Positions 44,678 to 56,299 are shown, counted from the stretch's first letter. The stretch is 64,000 nucleotides of DNA from Enchytraeus crypticus (GCA_905160935.1 CAJHZI010000876.1:847001-911000), one strand, 5' to 3'. Numbers and translations are program-made. Notes: a model not told the origin generated them from the letters alone.

Positions 44678-44868
44678 TGTATTGCTACATATAGGTGTAG
44701 CATTGATTGTTGATATCTCTCTAGAGCTGCTACATACAGGTGTAGCATTGATTGTTGATATCTTTCTAGAGCTGCTACATACAGGTGTAGCATTGATTGT
44801 TGATATCTCTCTAGAGCTGCTACATATAGGTGTAGCATTGATTGTTGATATCTCTCTAGGCTGCTACA
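44678..44868. repeat. 45-bp tandem array, four units
   Basis: Units GCTACATACAGGTGTAGCAT and TGATTGTTGATATCTCTCTA. Length is a multiple of three, so both strands stay open. Each unit holds an acceptor-like TCTCTCTAG and a donor-like CAGGTGTAG. Confidence 0.92.
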
Positions 44869-44904
44869 TGAAATTGTTATTTAGGTCATGATGACAATTA
44901 AACT

Positions 44905-44966
44905 CTTCCTGTAAAGTTGTTTCGAAGACCGAGTTCGGCCATGACACTGCTATATAAGTTTTCGTT

Positions 44967-44997
<31 letters not shown>
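44905..44997 (+). repeat. Dispersed repeat G with (AAT)n
   Basis: GTAAAGTTGTTTCGAAGACC, GAGTTCGGCCATGACACTGC, then (AAT)n. Confidence 0.6.
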
Positions 44998-45219
44998 CAT
45001 GCAGATGTAGCATTGATAACGTTTTGGCATTTCACGAAGTCGATGCATACAAACAAATAAACATAACTGATGCATACAAGTTGCATACTCTGTTGTACGT
45101 TCACTGACTCTATCAAGTCTCTTTTTGTAAACATCACGGTCTAACCGTTGAATTTAGTTCTTGATATTCAGCTGACTTTTGACAAAGGCCGAAATTAGGA
45201 TTGTTAGAAAATTTAATGA

Positions 45220-45320
45220 TTCATTCTTATATGGACATGAAGAGGAAATCGGAAGATAGAGATGAATAGATGCGTTATATACCATGGCCCTGCCAGTAGG
45301 CAGTGCACTAGGAGAGAGAT
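45220..45320 (+). repeat. Dispersed repeat D
   Basis: CTTATATGGACATGAAGAGG to GCCAGTAGGCAGTGCACTAG. Confidence 0.7.
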
Positions 45321-45444
45321 TCAGCTGACTTGTGCTTATTCCAAATACCGGATCGTTCGTCCACAACGGTTTGTACCCGTCAATCAATAAACTTTAGTGG
45401 TCTAATGGTGTAGTGAGTTGCTTCTTTAAAACGTCAAATCTTTA

Positions 45445-45700
45445 GTCATTGGGAGCGGGGTTTAGTGGTAAGATCGTGCGCTTCAGAAGGGAAGTTAAAC
45501 CATGTTAGTAGCGGCTAGTACTTGGATGGGTGACCACCTTGGAAGACCGTATGCTGGTAGGATGTAATAGAAACCCCAAGGATTTGGTTGATTATTCTTA
45601 ATACGCACTGACTTGAATACACCAGCACTGCGTTGAATCTGCGTTACCCGCTTGTAGACAACGATTAGTAAATAATCGCATAAGAAAAAAAACGGAAGCA
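45445..45700 (+). repeat. 5S-rRNA-like SINE, best copy
   Basis: Core GGGAAGTTAAACCATGTTAG, CGGCTAGTACTTGGATGGGT and GACCACCTTGGAAGACCG match the internal promoter half of 5S rRNA (A-box to C-box). The upstream GTTTAGTGGTAAGATCGTGC looks tRNA-like. A body with GATTATTCTTAATACGCACT follows. It is too diverged to be a working 5S gene. Confidence 0.7.
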
Positions 45701-45834
45701 TATGTCATGCGTATAATGAGAAGGAATTTTGTAAAAAAATGCAAGTTGTGAAGTTGAATGTTCAATCATCGGTCGAGTCAAGTTGAATAAAAATCTGAAC
45801 AACCGCTAACCACCAGTGATCAGAGAGGTTGACA

Positions 45835-46125
45835 CACCAAAAGCATAGTGCAATGGGTTTTTGTTGATTCTCTGTGAAATATTCTACAAGAAGCTGTAGT
45901 ATCCGTCAACTGATGGGCAGCTAATGTCGTCTAATGTCAAGTTATAGCATATGGGTTGTTGTTATTGATTCTCTGTGAAATACTCTGCAAGAAGCTGTGG
46001 AATCCGTCAACTGATGGGCAGCCTACGTCATCTTGATGGCTTGATTATCAGTCAAGTATTCTACAATAAACCTATTCTCAACCCGTGAATCGATGGGCAG
46101 TTAATATCATCTAGTGTCAAGTTGT
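45835..46125. repeat. About 105-bp tandem repeat, three diverged units
   Basis: GATTCTCTGTGAAATATTCT, ACAAGAAGCTGTAGTATCCG, TCAACTGATGGGCAGCTAAT and GTCATCTAATGTCAAGTT recur. Confidence 0.8.
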
Positions 46126-46214
46126 CAACTCATTTGAACTGGTTGTCTCGTCGATCAACAACAAAGAGTTCAAATGTTCTCTGTAATTAGATAACTTCCT
46201 CGTTCAACTCTCTA

Positions 46215-46435
46215 GTCCTCTACAACTGCAACAAAAACAACAGTAACGACAACAGCAACAACAACAACTGCTCCAGTAGCAACAACAACAGCAACAGCAA
46301 CAACTGCTCCAGTAGCAACAACAACAGCAACAATTGCTCCAGTAGCAACAACAATAGCAACAACTGCACCAGTAGCAACAGCAGCAACAACAACAAAAAC
46401 AGCAGCAACAACAACAAGAACATCAAGTGCAAGAG
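46215..46435. repeat. (CAA/CAG)n with embedded CTCCAGTAG units
   Basis: CAACAACTGCTCCAGTAGCA recurs about five times in a CAA-triplet background. Confidence 0.88.
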
Positions 46436-46867
46436 CTTGTGGCAGGATGGAAGAATGTTGTTGTTGGTACTCTAAGCTGTGTCTGCGTGTATTAGTTCTA
46501 AGCGGTTTCATGTTCAAAGCCCATATCAGTTATTTTCTATTCGAAAATCTGTCTGTGACATAGAGTACAATTCTTGTGCAGTATTATGTAGTAAAATACT
46601 TTACATAGTCAAAGTATTGGCCTCACGAAACGAACTATGCCGTTTATAGGACCATGGACCTCTGCAGACAGACAGACATACATGATAAGCGCTTTATTGA
46701 TTTTATTGATTCCCAGTGAATCAGTTCACAATGATAACAGGCAATCAATCAGTATAGATTATCACAAGTCTACCAGTAGACATTTCCATCCTTAGCCGTG
46801 TGACCATTTACCTTCTCAAGGCAAAGATTCTGCCTCTCCTACTGCACACTTCCGGGTGGGGTTTATA

Positions 46868-47325
46868 GTTTCTGCTGAAATGTGTCCAGAATGATTCAAT
46901 TTCTGCTGAAATGTGTCCAGAATTAATCAATTTCTGCTGAAATGTGTTAAGAATGATTCAATGTCTGCTGAAATGTGTCCAGAATTAATCAATTTCTGCT
47001 GAAATGTGTCCAGAATGATTCAATTTCTGCTGAAATGTGTCCAGAATTAATCAATTTCTGCTTAAATGTGTCCAGATTGATTCAATCTCTGCTGAAATGT
47101 GTTCAGAATTAATCAATTTCTGCTGAAATGTGTCCAGAATTAATCAATTTCTGCTGAAATGTGTCCAGAATTAATCAATTTCTGCTGAAATGTGTCCAGA
47201 ATTAATCAATTTCTGCTAAAATATGTCCAGAATGATTCAATTTCTGCAGAAATGTGTCGAGAATTATTCAATTTCTGCTAAAATGTGTCCAAAATGATTC
47301 AATTTCTGCTGAAATGTTTCTTCAC
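46868..47325. repeat. 32-33-bp minisatellite, about 14 units
   Basis: TTTCTGCTGAAATGTGTCCA and GAATTAATCAA or GAATGATTCAA alternate. Confidence 0.92.
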
Positions 47326-47389
47326 CGGATTACGTTGTAATGTTCCATAGTAGTGATGAATAAACTTCATTTTTTCCGTTTTTCCATTT

Positions 47390-47560
47390 ACTGTCGTTTA
47401 TTTGTTCATCTCAGCACAGATTATACAAACAATTGGAACGTGCATGCAATTAGATAAACAAATAACAATATAAAAGAGGCTACCATAAAAGAGCCATAGC
47501 TCTGTTCGGCAATACCATAATTAGTAGCTATAGTAGAGTCTACTCGAGTCTGAAATACAT
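47390..47560 (-). repeat. Dispersed repeat H
   Basis: TCATCTCAGCACAGATTATA, AACAATTGGAACGTGCATGC, AAAAGAGGCTACCATAAAAG, GCAATACCATAATTAGTAGC. Confidence 0.6.
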
Positions 47561-47639
47561 AAATTTCTATTACACTACCAATTGCAGTAAAATCGTTGGT
47601 AGCCATACAATGGAATAATTTCAAATTAGGAAATGGTCA

Positions 47640-48150
47640 GACACTGGCAAATGAAAATTCAAAATAAATTTAAAAACATATCTAAATTATTACAAATTTA
47701 ACAAGTAAGCTAAGTTCATACCTCAAAGGAACAACAAACTAACTAAAAAAATCGTAAGAGTCCGAAGAAAATGTAATGAAACAAGAAAGGAAAATACAAT
47801 GAAACAAATTTAGTGTCTAATTAACTAGTACAAGCCTTCAGAGAAAGCATTACTAGCATAAATTCATAAAGGCTTAATTAATATCGATTAAATATTAAAC
47901 TGAAAAATTCTCTCTTAACATTTTTCCGGATATCTTTTATCAGATAAAGGTTATCGCTGCGTAATTAGTCCTTCCATTTCATCAATAAAAAGAGTGTCTA
48001 ATAAAAAAGGTGTTTTGAATTTTGAAATTCAAACTTGTTGCGCCCTCTGTTGTTTCAGTCGGTCACTAATACTGATTCAGGTTGTCATGGGTGACTGGTA
48101 GCACCAGCATTCATAGCATTGACTTATCAGTCCTATACTTTATAACCAAA
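47640..48150. other. Unclassified AT-rich DNA
   Basis: No gene or repeat recognised. Confidence 0.4.
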
Positions 48151-48159
48151 ATCTTTAGT

Positions 48160-48305
48160 TTCTCAATATTGGACTGGTTAACATTGAATCTGCATCGTTT
48201 TTGAACCTTCTTTATTTTGCTCGTCGCTTAGCTTTGGCCCGTAGCACTCCATGTTGTCATAGATGATATTACCTCACAAGGTGCTGTTGTTGTTATTGTT
48301 GTTGT
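48160..48305 (-). repeat. Dispersed repeat F, diverged
   Basis: TATTGGACTGGTTAACATTG, TCGTTTTTGAACCTTCTTTA, GTAGCACTCCATGTTGTCAT, then (GTT)n. Confidence 0.6.
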
Positions 48306-48499
48306 TGCACAAGCAAGCGTTGCTTTGGCATTCCTATGACATAGCAGATCTGTGCGTGATTGAGAGAGAGAGAGATATGTGTTTATTTCAGCATCAACAC
48401 CAAATCACTGGCAAATACAAGTAGAAAATAAACATTTAAAAGAAATAAAATAAAAAATTCCCGGAAACACAGGGTAGCACAGATAGCACAAAAATGTTT

Positions 48500-48690
48500 G
48501 TTGTTGCCGGTTTAACCACTTCCCAGTGCGTGTGCGTCGTAAACGAAGTAAAACAACGTCATGCTCGGTTAGTACTAGGATGGGCGACCACCTTGGAAGA
48601 CCGAGGGTTGACTTGAGCTTTGAGTGACAGAAAGCTACCCAAGTTGTTGTTGACAGATTATTCTTAAATCCGCTCTTGCTACAATTGTGT
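48500..48690 (+). repeat. 5S-rRNA-like SINE copy
   Basis: CGTCATGCTCGGTTAGTACT, AGGATGGGCGACCACCTTGG, then a shared body with GATTATTCTTAAATCCGCTC. Confidence 0.65.
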
Positions 48691-49569
48691 TGCCATAACT
48701 AAAAATCACAGGAAGATGGAAGCAATAACGAAAACTATAAATATCAGTAGTGAAACGAGGAAATTGTGTAAATATGTGCGTCATGTCAGGTGAGCAACCA
48801 AACGAACCCAGAAAAGAGCATTTTAATGAGGTTCTAGAATCTAGAATTAGTTCTTTGCAAAGTTGTTGTTGTTGTTGCCCCAGGACTATCTCGCTTTTTT
48901 TGTAGAACAACTGTTAGAGCCATGCTCCTATCATTTGCTTGATTCGGCTGTTCGTTCAGAATATATTCCAGCGAAAACACTTTTTTGATTCGCATTGCCA
49001 TTTGAAGAACTGCGTAGAAATTTGAAATTCAGTACAGATATTAAAAACTATCACTCAAGTTGCTTTTGAATTATCAGTGACTGACCAGTAACATTACTGT
49101 TACATTAATCTTTGTGACGGTAGCTCGAATGTGTCGAGTCAACTTGAAAAGAAGCCGTCTACTTGTGAACCTTGACGTTAAACACACTCTGAACCTTGAC
49201 GTTAAACACACTTGACGTTCAACCTACCTACCTAGAAATTCAGTATTGATATTAAAAACCTTGCCCTACAAATGTGTGACAATATTGATGTAGAGCTAAT
49301 CCAAGCCCTAGTGTTGAGCCTATGTCCAATTCAGACATTCTGCCCCCCCTGGAAGCCACTGCCCCCCTGGGAGCCACTGCCCTCCTTAGCCCCCCCCCCA
49401 CCCTCTCTCGAATATTAACTTCCCATTAAAAGAAAATTGAAGCCTTCTTGTAAATTTCAAGATGATATTTAGCAGCGCTGAATAGTTTTGAATAAAATGA
49501 GCTCGTTGTGTTATTTTATTGTAAATTTATGATTTTTCTTCGTCTTTGTTTCTCATTTTGATTTACTTC

Positions 49570-49573
49570 TTAA

Positions 49574-49625
<52 letters not shown>

Positions 49626-49788
49626 GTCTACCTCTGTCTCTTTCTCTCTATCACTCTCTCACTATCTCTCTCACTTTCTCGCTCTCTATTTCTCAATTTC
49701 TCTCTCTCTTTCTCTCATAATAACTTTCACATCAGTTTCTCTATAGCTTTGTTTCTCTTTCCTCTCTCTTTCTATTGTTCCCTCTTTA

Positions 49789-49819
<31 letters not shown>

Positions 49820-49830
49820 ATTCACTCGGT
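49570..49830. repeat. (CT)n-rich tract
   Basis: TCTCTC with ATAA and GT interruptions; ends in a repeat D fragment (about 49828-49862). Confidence 0.88.
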
Positions 49831-49967
49831 GTACTGTCTTTATGGTAGGTCCATGGCGTGTAACCCATTTAGGGAAAGACGATGTTTAAACTTTATCACC
49901 ACAGTGAGTAGCGAACCCTTCGTCGTTTTTAAATTTTGCTTGACGGTCTGTGATTCGGGTAAACCCC

Positions 49968-50830
49968 CCCCCCAAACCACCCTAAGCTATCAAAATTACC
50001 CTAAGCTATCAAAAACATCCTAAGCAATAAAACCATCCTAAGCTATCGAAGCCACCCTAAGCTATCAAGCCACCCTAAGTTATCAAAACCACCCTAATCT
50101 ATTAAATCCACCCTAAGCTATCAAAATCACCTCAAACTATAAACCACCCTAAGATATCAAAATTACCCTAAGCTATCAAAACCACCCTAAGCTATCAAAA
50201 ACATCCTAAGCAATGAAACCATCCTAAGCTATCGAAACCACCATAAGTTATCAAAACCACCCTAAGCTATCAAAAACCACCCTAAGCTATCAAAACCACC
50301 CTAAGCTATCAAAAACATCCTAAGCAATGAAACCACCCTAAGTTATCAAAACCACCCTAAGTTATCAAAACCACCCTAAGTTATCAAAACCACCCTAAGC
50401 TATCAAAAACCACCCTAAGCTATCAAAAACCACCCTAAGCTATCAAAATTACCCTAAGCTATCAAAAACATCCTAAGCAATAAAACCATCCTAAGCTATC
50501 GAAGCCACCCTAAGCTATCAAGCCACCCTAAGTTATCAAAACCACCCTAATCTATTAAATCCACCCTAAGCTATAAAACAACCCTAATTTATCAAAACCA
50601 CCCTAATCTATCAAAATTACCCTAAGCTATAAAATTCACCCTAAGCTATAAAACAACCACAAGCTGTCAGCATTACCCTAAACTATCATAACCATCGTAA
50701 ACCATAAAAACCAACCACAAGCTATCAAAATTACCAAAGCTAACAAAAACACCCTAAGCTATCAAAACCTTGCTAAGCTTTAGAATATCAAAAACTTACC
50801 TAAACTATCAAAACCTTCCTACATTATTAA
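49968..50830. repeat. 18-19-bp array CCACCCTAAGCTATCAAAA, about 45 units
   Basis: Includes higher-order blocks: the series ATTACCCTAAGC, ACATCCTAAGCAAT(A/G)AAACC, ATCCTAAGCTATCGAA occurs three times (about 49990, 50160, 50450). Confidence 0.9.
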
Positions 50831-51010
50831 TATAACTACTTGTACTCATCAATATCGCCATATAATATCAAAACGGACCCTATATTATCAAAACAGATCC
50901 AATATTACCAAAATAGACCCAACATTATCAAAACAGACCCTACATTATAAAAACAGACCCTACATTATATAACCGACCCTACATTGTATATTATCAAAAC
51001 CGACTCTATA
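50830..51010. repeat. Degenerate ATTATCAAAACAGACCCTAC repeat
   Basis: About eight units of 18-20 bp, likely a diverged sister of the preceding array. Confidence 0.75.
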
Positions 51011-51344
51011 ACATCAGCTCCTAAAATAGTGGAAAACTTGTTCATATACTGCGGACTAGTTTAATTTAAACCGAATCATTTCAAGCATGTCAACTGCGCT
51101 AAGTAACTCTAATCTTAGCTAATGTTAATTTTGCTGTAAGGTAAGGGTGACTCTATTCTGGGCTTCGTCTAAATATCCTATCCAAACTTCTACCCCACCC
51201 AATCTAACTGAGTCGAATGTTTATCTTGAGTCTGCCTGTGCTATCATTTCTTACCGAAATCTACCAAATCTACTCTAACGTACGCAAACCCACAAACTTC
51301 TTAAAACTACCCAAATCTACTCTAATATTTTCAAATCATTCCAG

Positions 51345-51800
51345 ACCTATACAAGCAATATCCTATCCAAGCACTAACCTATCCAATCACTATCCTATCC
51401 AAGCACTATCCTATCCAAGCACTAACCTATCCAAGCACTATCCTATCCAAGCACTATCCTATCCAAGCACTATCCTATCCAAGCACTAACCTATCCAAGC
51501 ACTATCCTATCCAATCACTATCCTATCCAAGCACTAACCTATCCAAGCACTATCCTATCCAATCACTATCCTATCCAAGCACTATCCTATCCAATCACTA
51601 TCCTATCCAAGCACTATCCTATCCAATCACTATCCTATCCAATCACTATCCTATCCAAGCACTATCCTATCCAATCACTATCCTATCCAAGCACTATCCT
51701 ATCCAAGCACTATCCTATCCAATCACTATCCTATCCAAGCACTATCCTATCCAATCACTATCCTATCCAAGCACTATCCTATCCAAGCGTCATTTTATCC
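51345..51800. repeat. 15-bp array CTATCCTATCCAAGCA, about 30 units
   Basis: Units differ mainly at two positions (AAGCAC/AATCAC; CTATCC/CTAACC), forming an irregular two-letter code along the array. Confidence 0.93.
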
Positions 51801-51999
51801 AAGTCCTATCCTATCCAAGTATCGAGTAGGCAGTTTTAGATAGCATCTAAAATTTATGTTTCAGATAGTAGGTATCTTTGATTTTAGATTTTATAATTTA
51901 TGGAACTCAGAAGTCAAAGTTTCAGTTAGGATTTAGAAATCTAGTTTTAGGCAGCGTAGTCTTTTAAATTCTAGTGCTATCTCTCTCTCTCTCTCTCGC

Positions 52000-52340
52000 T
52001 CTTAGTGTTGTATGTTAGCCTAGTGTTTAATGTGCCATGTTATGTGTTAGATTGTTGTGCTAAATGTGCTGTGTTATATTTTAGTCTAGTGTTTAATTTT
52101 CTGTGCTATGTGTTAGATTATAGTGCTCAATGTTCTATATAATGTGTTAGATTATAGTGCTAAATGTTCTATATAATGTGTTAGATTGTTGTGCTAAATG
52201 TGCTGTGTTACATGTTAGCCTGGTGTTTAATGTGTCATGTTATGTGCTAGATTGTGTCATGTTATGTGTTAGATTGTTATGCTAAATGTGCTTTTATATA
52301 TGTTAATTAGTGATGTTTTATTACGTTATGTATGTTGCAC
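52000..52340. repeat. Degenerate 30-35-bp repeat
   Basis: GTGTTAGATTGTTGTGCTAA, ATGTGCTGTGTTA units, about eight, continuing after the SINE-A insertion (52520-52700) in more diverged form. Confidence 0.75.
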
Positions 52341-52369
52341 AATCGCCATTGGCTACATGACAATGGCTA

Positions 52370-52518
52370 CAAACTGGCTACTTGTAGCCAGTGGCTATGT
52401 CGGTAAGATACTCGACCGCGGATCAGTATGTGCGGGGTTCAAATCCTGGGCTCGCCCGTCACTGACATCGCTTTTGAGTGAGAAAACTGACGTTAACATT
52501 AGCTTTACCAGCTTTTTA
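52370..52518 (+). repeat. SINE-A, full-length
   Basis: Near-consensus copy with CTCGACCGCGGATCAGTATG and GGGGTTCAAATCCTGGGC. It interrupts a stretch of imperfect GTGATGTT(C/T)TATTACG-type repeats that resume on the far side. Confidence 0.85.
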
Positions 52519-52984
52519 CTAGTGATGTTCTATTACGTTATGTGTTATATAGTGTGGCTTTATTTTGTTATTTGTTAATTTAGTGATGTTCTATTTTGTT
52601 GTGTTTTAGACTAACGATGTTTTATTTTGTAGTATGTTGAACTATGATATTTGTTATGTAATATGTTAGAGTACTGATTAGGCTGATTATTTGTCATTAT
52701 GTTAAGAGTTAGAATAATGATGCCTCATCATGTTTTGTGCTAGAACGGTAATACTTGACTATGTCCCTGAGATCATCCTTGTATGAGGAAACGGACGTTA
52801 AACCTTTATTATTACTATTGTTATTATGTATTAGACGGGTGAATTTAGGCGACATTCCCGTTTCACCTTGTTTTGCTATGTCGGTACTAATTTTCATCTT
52901 CATTGAATTTCTGCATTTTTAATATAATTCAATTTATCTTCTGTTACACTTCTTTCTGCTTGTTATTCAAATCCCAGTCTGCTT

Positions 52985-53165
52985 TTCTAGTATATTTAGG
53001 GCTGAGTTTAGATGACTAGGTAAAGCGTGCGCTTCACAAGTGAGGTTAGGCATCAACGGAACCGGCTAGTACTTGGATGGGCGGATTTCAGAGTGTTGAC
53101 AGAACTACGTAAGAACCAAGGGCAGTTCACTCTAATTGCAATCGAGTTGATGTCAGAAGAGTGAT
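52985..53165 (+). repeat. 5S-rRNA-like SINE copy, truncated C box
   Basis: GTGAGGTTAGGCATCAACGG and CCGGCTAGTACTTGGATGGG, then breaks into unrelated sequence. Confidence 0.6.
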
Positions 53166-53169
53166 CACT

Positions 53170-53695
53170 AATGGCCATGGAGTGAAGGACGAAAAAAGAA
53201 AACTACAACAGCAGCAAAATGAGGATCTCTGTATTACGTATGTCATGTGTTTATCTCTGTATTACGTATGTCATGTATTTAGCCAATGTAACAAAAGATC
53301 AGTTTGTTTTTTGAACGAATTTCAATTTCAATTTCTACTATTTTTCAATTTACTTTTTGCTATATTTCAGTTTGAGTTCTCTAGTATGTTTCCCTTCTTC
53401 CTCAATTTGGTCTTATTCTTATAATTTATGATAAAATGCATTTCTATCTCTGAAAAGTTTGTCTATTGTTTTATATTTGAAATGGATAAAAATTCTAGAG
53501 TAAGTTATTCTAGAGTGTCTTCTTGGAACAGGTTTATGGCTGATTGCTTTCGGATGACCAGCTGCAAGTAACGTGTCTAACTGGATTAAATGGTATTAGG
53601 GTGACAGTTTTAAATATCATTTGCTGTTCAGTTTATTTTTCAGCTTGAGAAAAATGAGTTTTCTAGTCAGCCGTAAAAGCCTAGCATAGTGAGCT
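53170..53695. other. Unclassified DNA
   Basis: Contains a 25-bp direct repeat (CTCTGTATTACGTATGTCAT at 53226 and 53256); otherwise no feature recognised. Confidence 0.45.
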
Positions 53696-53697
53696 GA

Positions 53698-53850
53698 CAG
53701 AGAAAAGAAGAGAAGAGAATAGGAGAGAAGAGAAGAGCAGAGAAGAGAATAGGAGAGGAGAGAAGAGAAGAGAAAAGGAGAGGAGAGAAGAGCAGAGAAG
53801 AGAAGAGCAGAGAAGAGAATAGGAGACGAGAGAAGAGAAGAGAATCTGAG
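53698..53850. repeat. AGAGAAGAGAATAGGAG purine repeat
   Basis: 10- and 15-bp permutations of AGAGAAGAGC/AATAGGAG. Confidence 0.88.
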
Positions 53851-54044
53851 CAATGGAGTGATGGAATGAAGTGGTGAAGAGAATTCCAGATCTGCATCAC
53901 AGCCGGAAAGACTACGCTGTGAGAGTGCTTATGATTAAAATACTTCAAACAATCAATCAATTAGAGCTTAATGTCTGTTTCCTCGCCGTAAGGCAATTTC
54001 AGGGACAAAAGTGAAAGTACTGCATCATCTGATAAATCATCATC

Positions 54045-54150
54045 ATCGGTCATTCGACCGCGGATCAATAGGTGCGGGGTTCAAATCCTGGGCTCACCCG
54101 TCACTGACATCGCTTTCGAATGAGAAAACTGACGTTAACATTAGCTTTTG
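54045..54150 (+). repeat. SINE-A, 5'-truncated
   Basis: Starts at TCATTCGACCGCGGATCA, keeps B box and body, and runs into an (ATC)n tract. Confidence 0.8.
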
Positions 54151-54159
54151 ACTTTTCAT

Positions 54160-54425
54160 CTGATAGAACATCATCATCATCATCAGCTGATAAAGCATTA
54201 CCATCATCTTATGATAGAACATCATTATCATCATCATCATCATCATCTGATAGATCATCATCATCGTCATCTGATAGAACATCATCAACATCAGGTTATA
54301 GAACATCATCATCATCATCAGCTTATAGAACATCATCATCATGATCATCTGATAGAACATCATCATCATCATCGGCTTATAAAAAATCATCATCATCATC
54401 TGATAGAACACCATCATCAGCATCC
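54160..54425. repeat. (ATC)n with TGATAGAACATC units
   Basis: About ten units of (ATC)3-6 capped by (T)GATAGAAC or TTATAGAAC, so higher-order periodicity is 27-36 bp. Confidence 0.88.
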
Positions 54426-54699
54426 ACAGAACATTTGACTGGTTCAGCCGAGGTGGGGTTAGAATTGTCTCAGCCCCATTGGTTGAAGGTATGTGTAGAG
54501 TTCTCTAACGTATCGCTATGAAGATGATGAAGTGTCCCGATTGCCTCTTGAACTCGCGACCTCTTTCTTATCGATCAAGGTCGGTAACAACTCGTCCACG
54601 CATTTATTGAGTTACTACTTGGCGTTATGACGTTGTATTAAACTTGTTAAATCATTACCTCGCTTGGTCTGCTGCTAAAAGATTAAACAAAGCTAATAT

Positions 54700-54830
54700 C
54701 TGGTTTAACGTCAGTTTCCTGCCTCGAATAGCAAATCAGTGACCGGGAGTTCACTGAATTTGAACCCTGCACCTACTGACCAGCAGTCATGCAACTTAGC
54801 AACAATCCACCGGCTCAATCGCTGTATAGC
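54700..54830 (-). repeat. SINE-A2 copy
   Basis: TGGTTTAACGTCAGTTTCCT, CGAATAGCAAATCAGTGACC, GCACCTACTGACCAGCAGTC, ending CCACCGGCTCAATCGC. Confidence 0.75.
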
Positions 54831-55076
54831 CTTTTAAATTACAATTAAAGTTAGACATTTAATGTAATGTTAAATTGGAAGTTAAATTATAATAGATTAG
54901 ATTGGATCATATTTGATTACATTTGATTAAGTTGCATTATTTTACGATACATTATTGTACAGTACATAACTTAATGTTACATTACTTTATTTACATTACT
55001 TTTATATTACATTATTATATACTATATATTATACTGCATCTCTTTGCTGTGTATTATATGAAAGTTGTAAATACCA

Positions 55077-55330
55077 GTTTGATGGCCGAATGGATAGCGC
55101 AACTTGTCTGAGAAGCAGAAGGTCATCGGTTCGACTCTCAACGGGACTGTGTGTAACAGTGTCTCGTGTGATGCGGTAACAGATGTTAACTATCACGTAG
55201 TGGACGACTACTCCAGTAGATCATAATCCTGAGCGCCTTCCTGATGGATTCCGATGAAAACATTTCCACGGATTCGGACGCACATGACACTTCCGGAATA
55301 AGAGCTATGATCTCCGTCCATCTCGTCGAG
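55077..55330 (+). repeat. Third tRNA-derived SINE-like element
   Basis: A-box-like GATGGCCGAATGGATAGCGC and B box ATCGGTTCGACTCTCAACGG, 45 nt apart as in tRNA, are followed by about 180 nt of distinct non-tRNA body (GATGTTAACTATCACGTAGT, GCGCCTTCCTGATGGATTCC). It is the single copy of this type in the window. It could be a tRNA pseudogene with unrelated flank. Confidence 0.45.
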
Positions 55331-55475
55331 TCTTCTGACTGGAGCCAGTGGAGTTGTCGGTAAGATACTCGACCGCGAATCAGGATGTGAAGGGGTTCAA
55401 TTCCTGGTCTCGCCCGTCACTGACGTCGCTTTCGAGTGAGGTAATTGACGTTAACATTAGCTTTACTTGTTAGAT
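55330..55475 (+). repeat. SINE-A, full-length
   Basis: Contains GACTGGAGCCAGTGGAGTTG, CGACCGCGAATCAGGATG and GGGTTCAATTCCTGG. It follows directly on a different tRNA-like element at 55077. Confidence 0.85.
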
Positions 55476-55489
55476 TTAGCTTTTTTCAT

Positions 55490-55665
55490 TTTCTCCTAAT
55501 TTTCCTTTAATTACTTGATTACTAATTGAATATTTAATTACTAGCTGATTATTTAATTATTAATTGATTGATTATTTACTATGGATTACTAAATTTCTAA
55601 TTGATTACTTAATTATTAATTGATTGCTTAATTACTGATTGATGACTCTAATTGATTAGTTATTA
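55490..55665. repeat. (TTGATTAC/TTAAT)n tract
   Basis: ATTGATTACTTAATTACTAA-type degenerate units. Confidence 0.75.
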
Positions 55666-55667
55666 AT

Positions 55668-55768
55668 TGATGTGAAAATGAAGAGGAAACGGAAGACAGA
55701 GAAGAGTGGAGGCGCTATTTACCATGGACCTGCCAGTAGGTTGTGCACTAAGAGAGAGAGAGATATCT
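55668..55768 (+). repeat. Dispersed repeat D
   Basis: GATGTGAAAATGAAGAGGAA to GGACCTGCCAGTAGGTTGTG and a short (GA)n. Confidence 0.7.
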
Positions 55769-56044
55769 AATTGCTATGTATTGCTATTTTACAAATCTGA
55801 TGATGCGTTAAGTGTAATTCTAGAGTCGATACGGGTCATCATCTAACTGGGCTCCTCACCAACACCGATGTAGCTTAACCGCCTACTAGACGACTCGAGA
55901 TGACGGGGTGTCCACCCAACAACAGCAACAACAACAACAACAGAATTAGGGTGTTACCGTCGTCCACAACTGCAGGGTAAAGAATAGAAATGCACTGGGT
56001 CAGCGCTGACAGTTCAGATGATGTGTGGTTATATCAACAAGTAC

Positions 56045-56290
56045 CAAACCAAAGGCAGAAAGGGCATTCGGTTGATGAGCGCCTGGTCTCCATAAATTGC
56101 TACGGAAACTTTAACGAATGGAAACACTTCAAAAAAGGGCTATTCGTATCCTAACCACAATTCATCTGGGATTTAGTGGGTGATTATGATGATGATGATG
56201 ATGATGATGGTGATGATGATGGTGATGATGGTGATGGTGATGATGGTGATGGTGATGGTGATAGTGATGGTGATGATGATGATGACGATA
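56045..56290 (+). repeat. Dispersed repeat E with (GAT/GGT)n tail
   Basis: ACCAAAGGCAGAAAGGGCAT, GGTTGATGAGCGCCTGGTCT, CTATTCGTATCCTAACCACA, then triplets to 56290. Confidence 0.75.
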
Positions 56291-56299
56291 GTTAATTTT

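Noticed and set aside
44557..44891. MLHLYVAALERYQQS repeat ORF and its opposite-strand partner
   Set aside because: Both strands open only because the 45-bp unit is a multiple of three.
45445..45560. Functional 5S rRNA gene
   Set aside because: Only the internal promoter half resembles 5S; the 5' half and terminator are missing and several conserved bases differ.
46212..46517. Val/Ala-rich and poly-Leu ORFs
   Set aside because: Translations of the CAA/CAG tract with CTCCAGTAG units.
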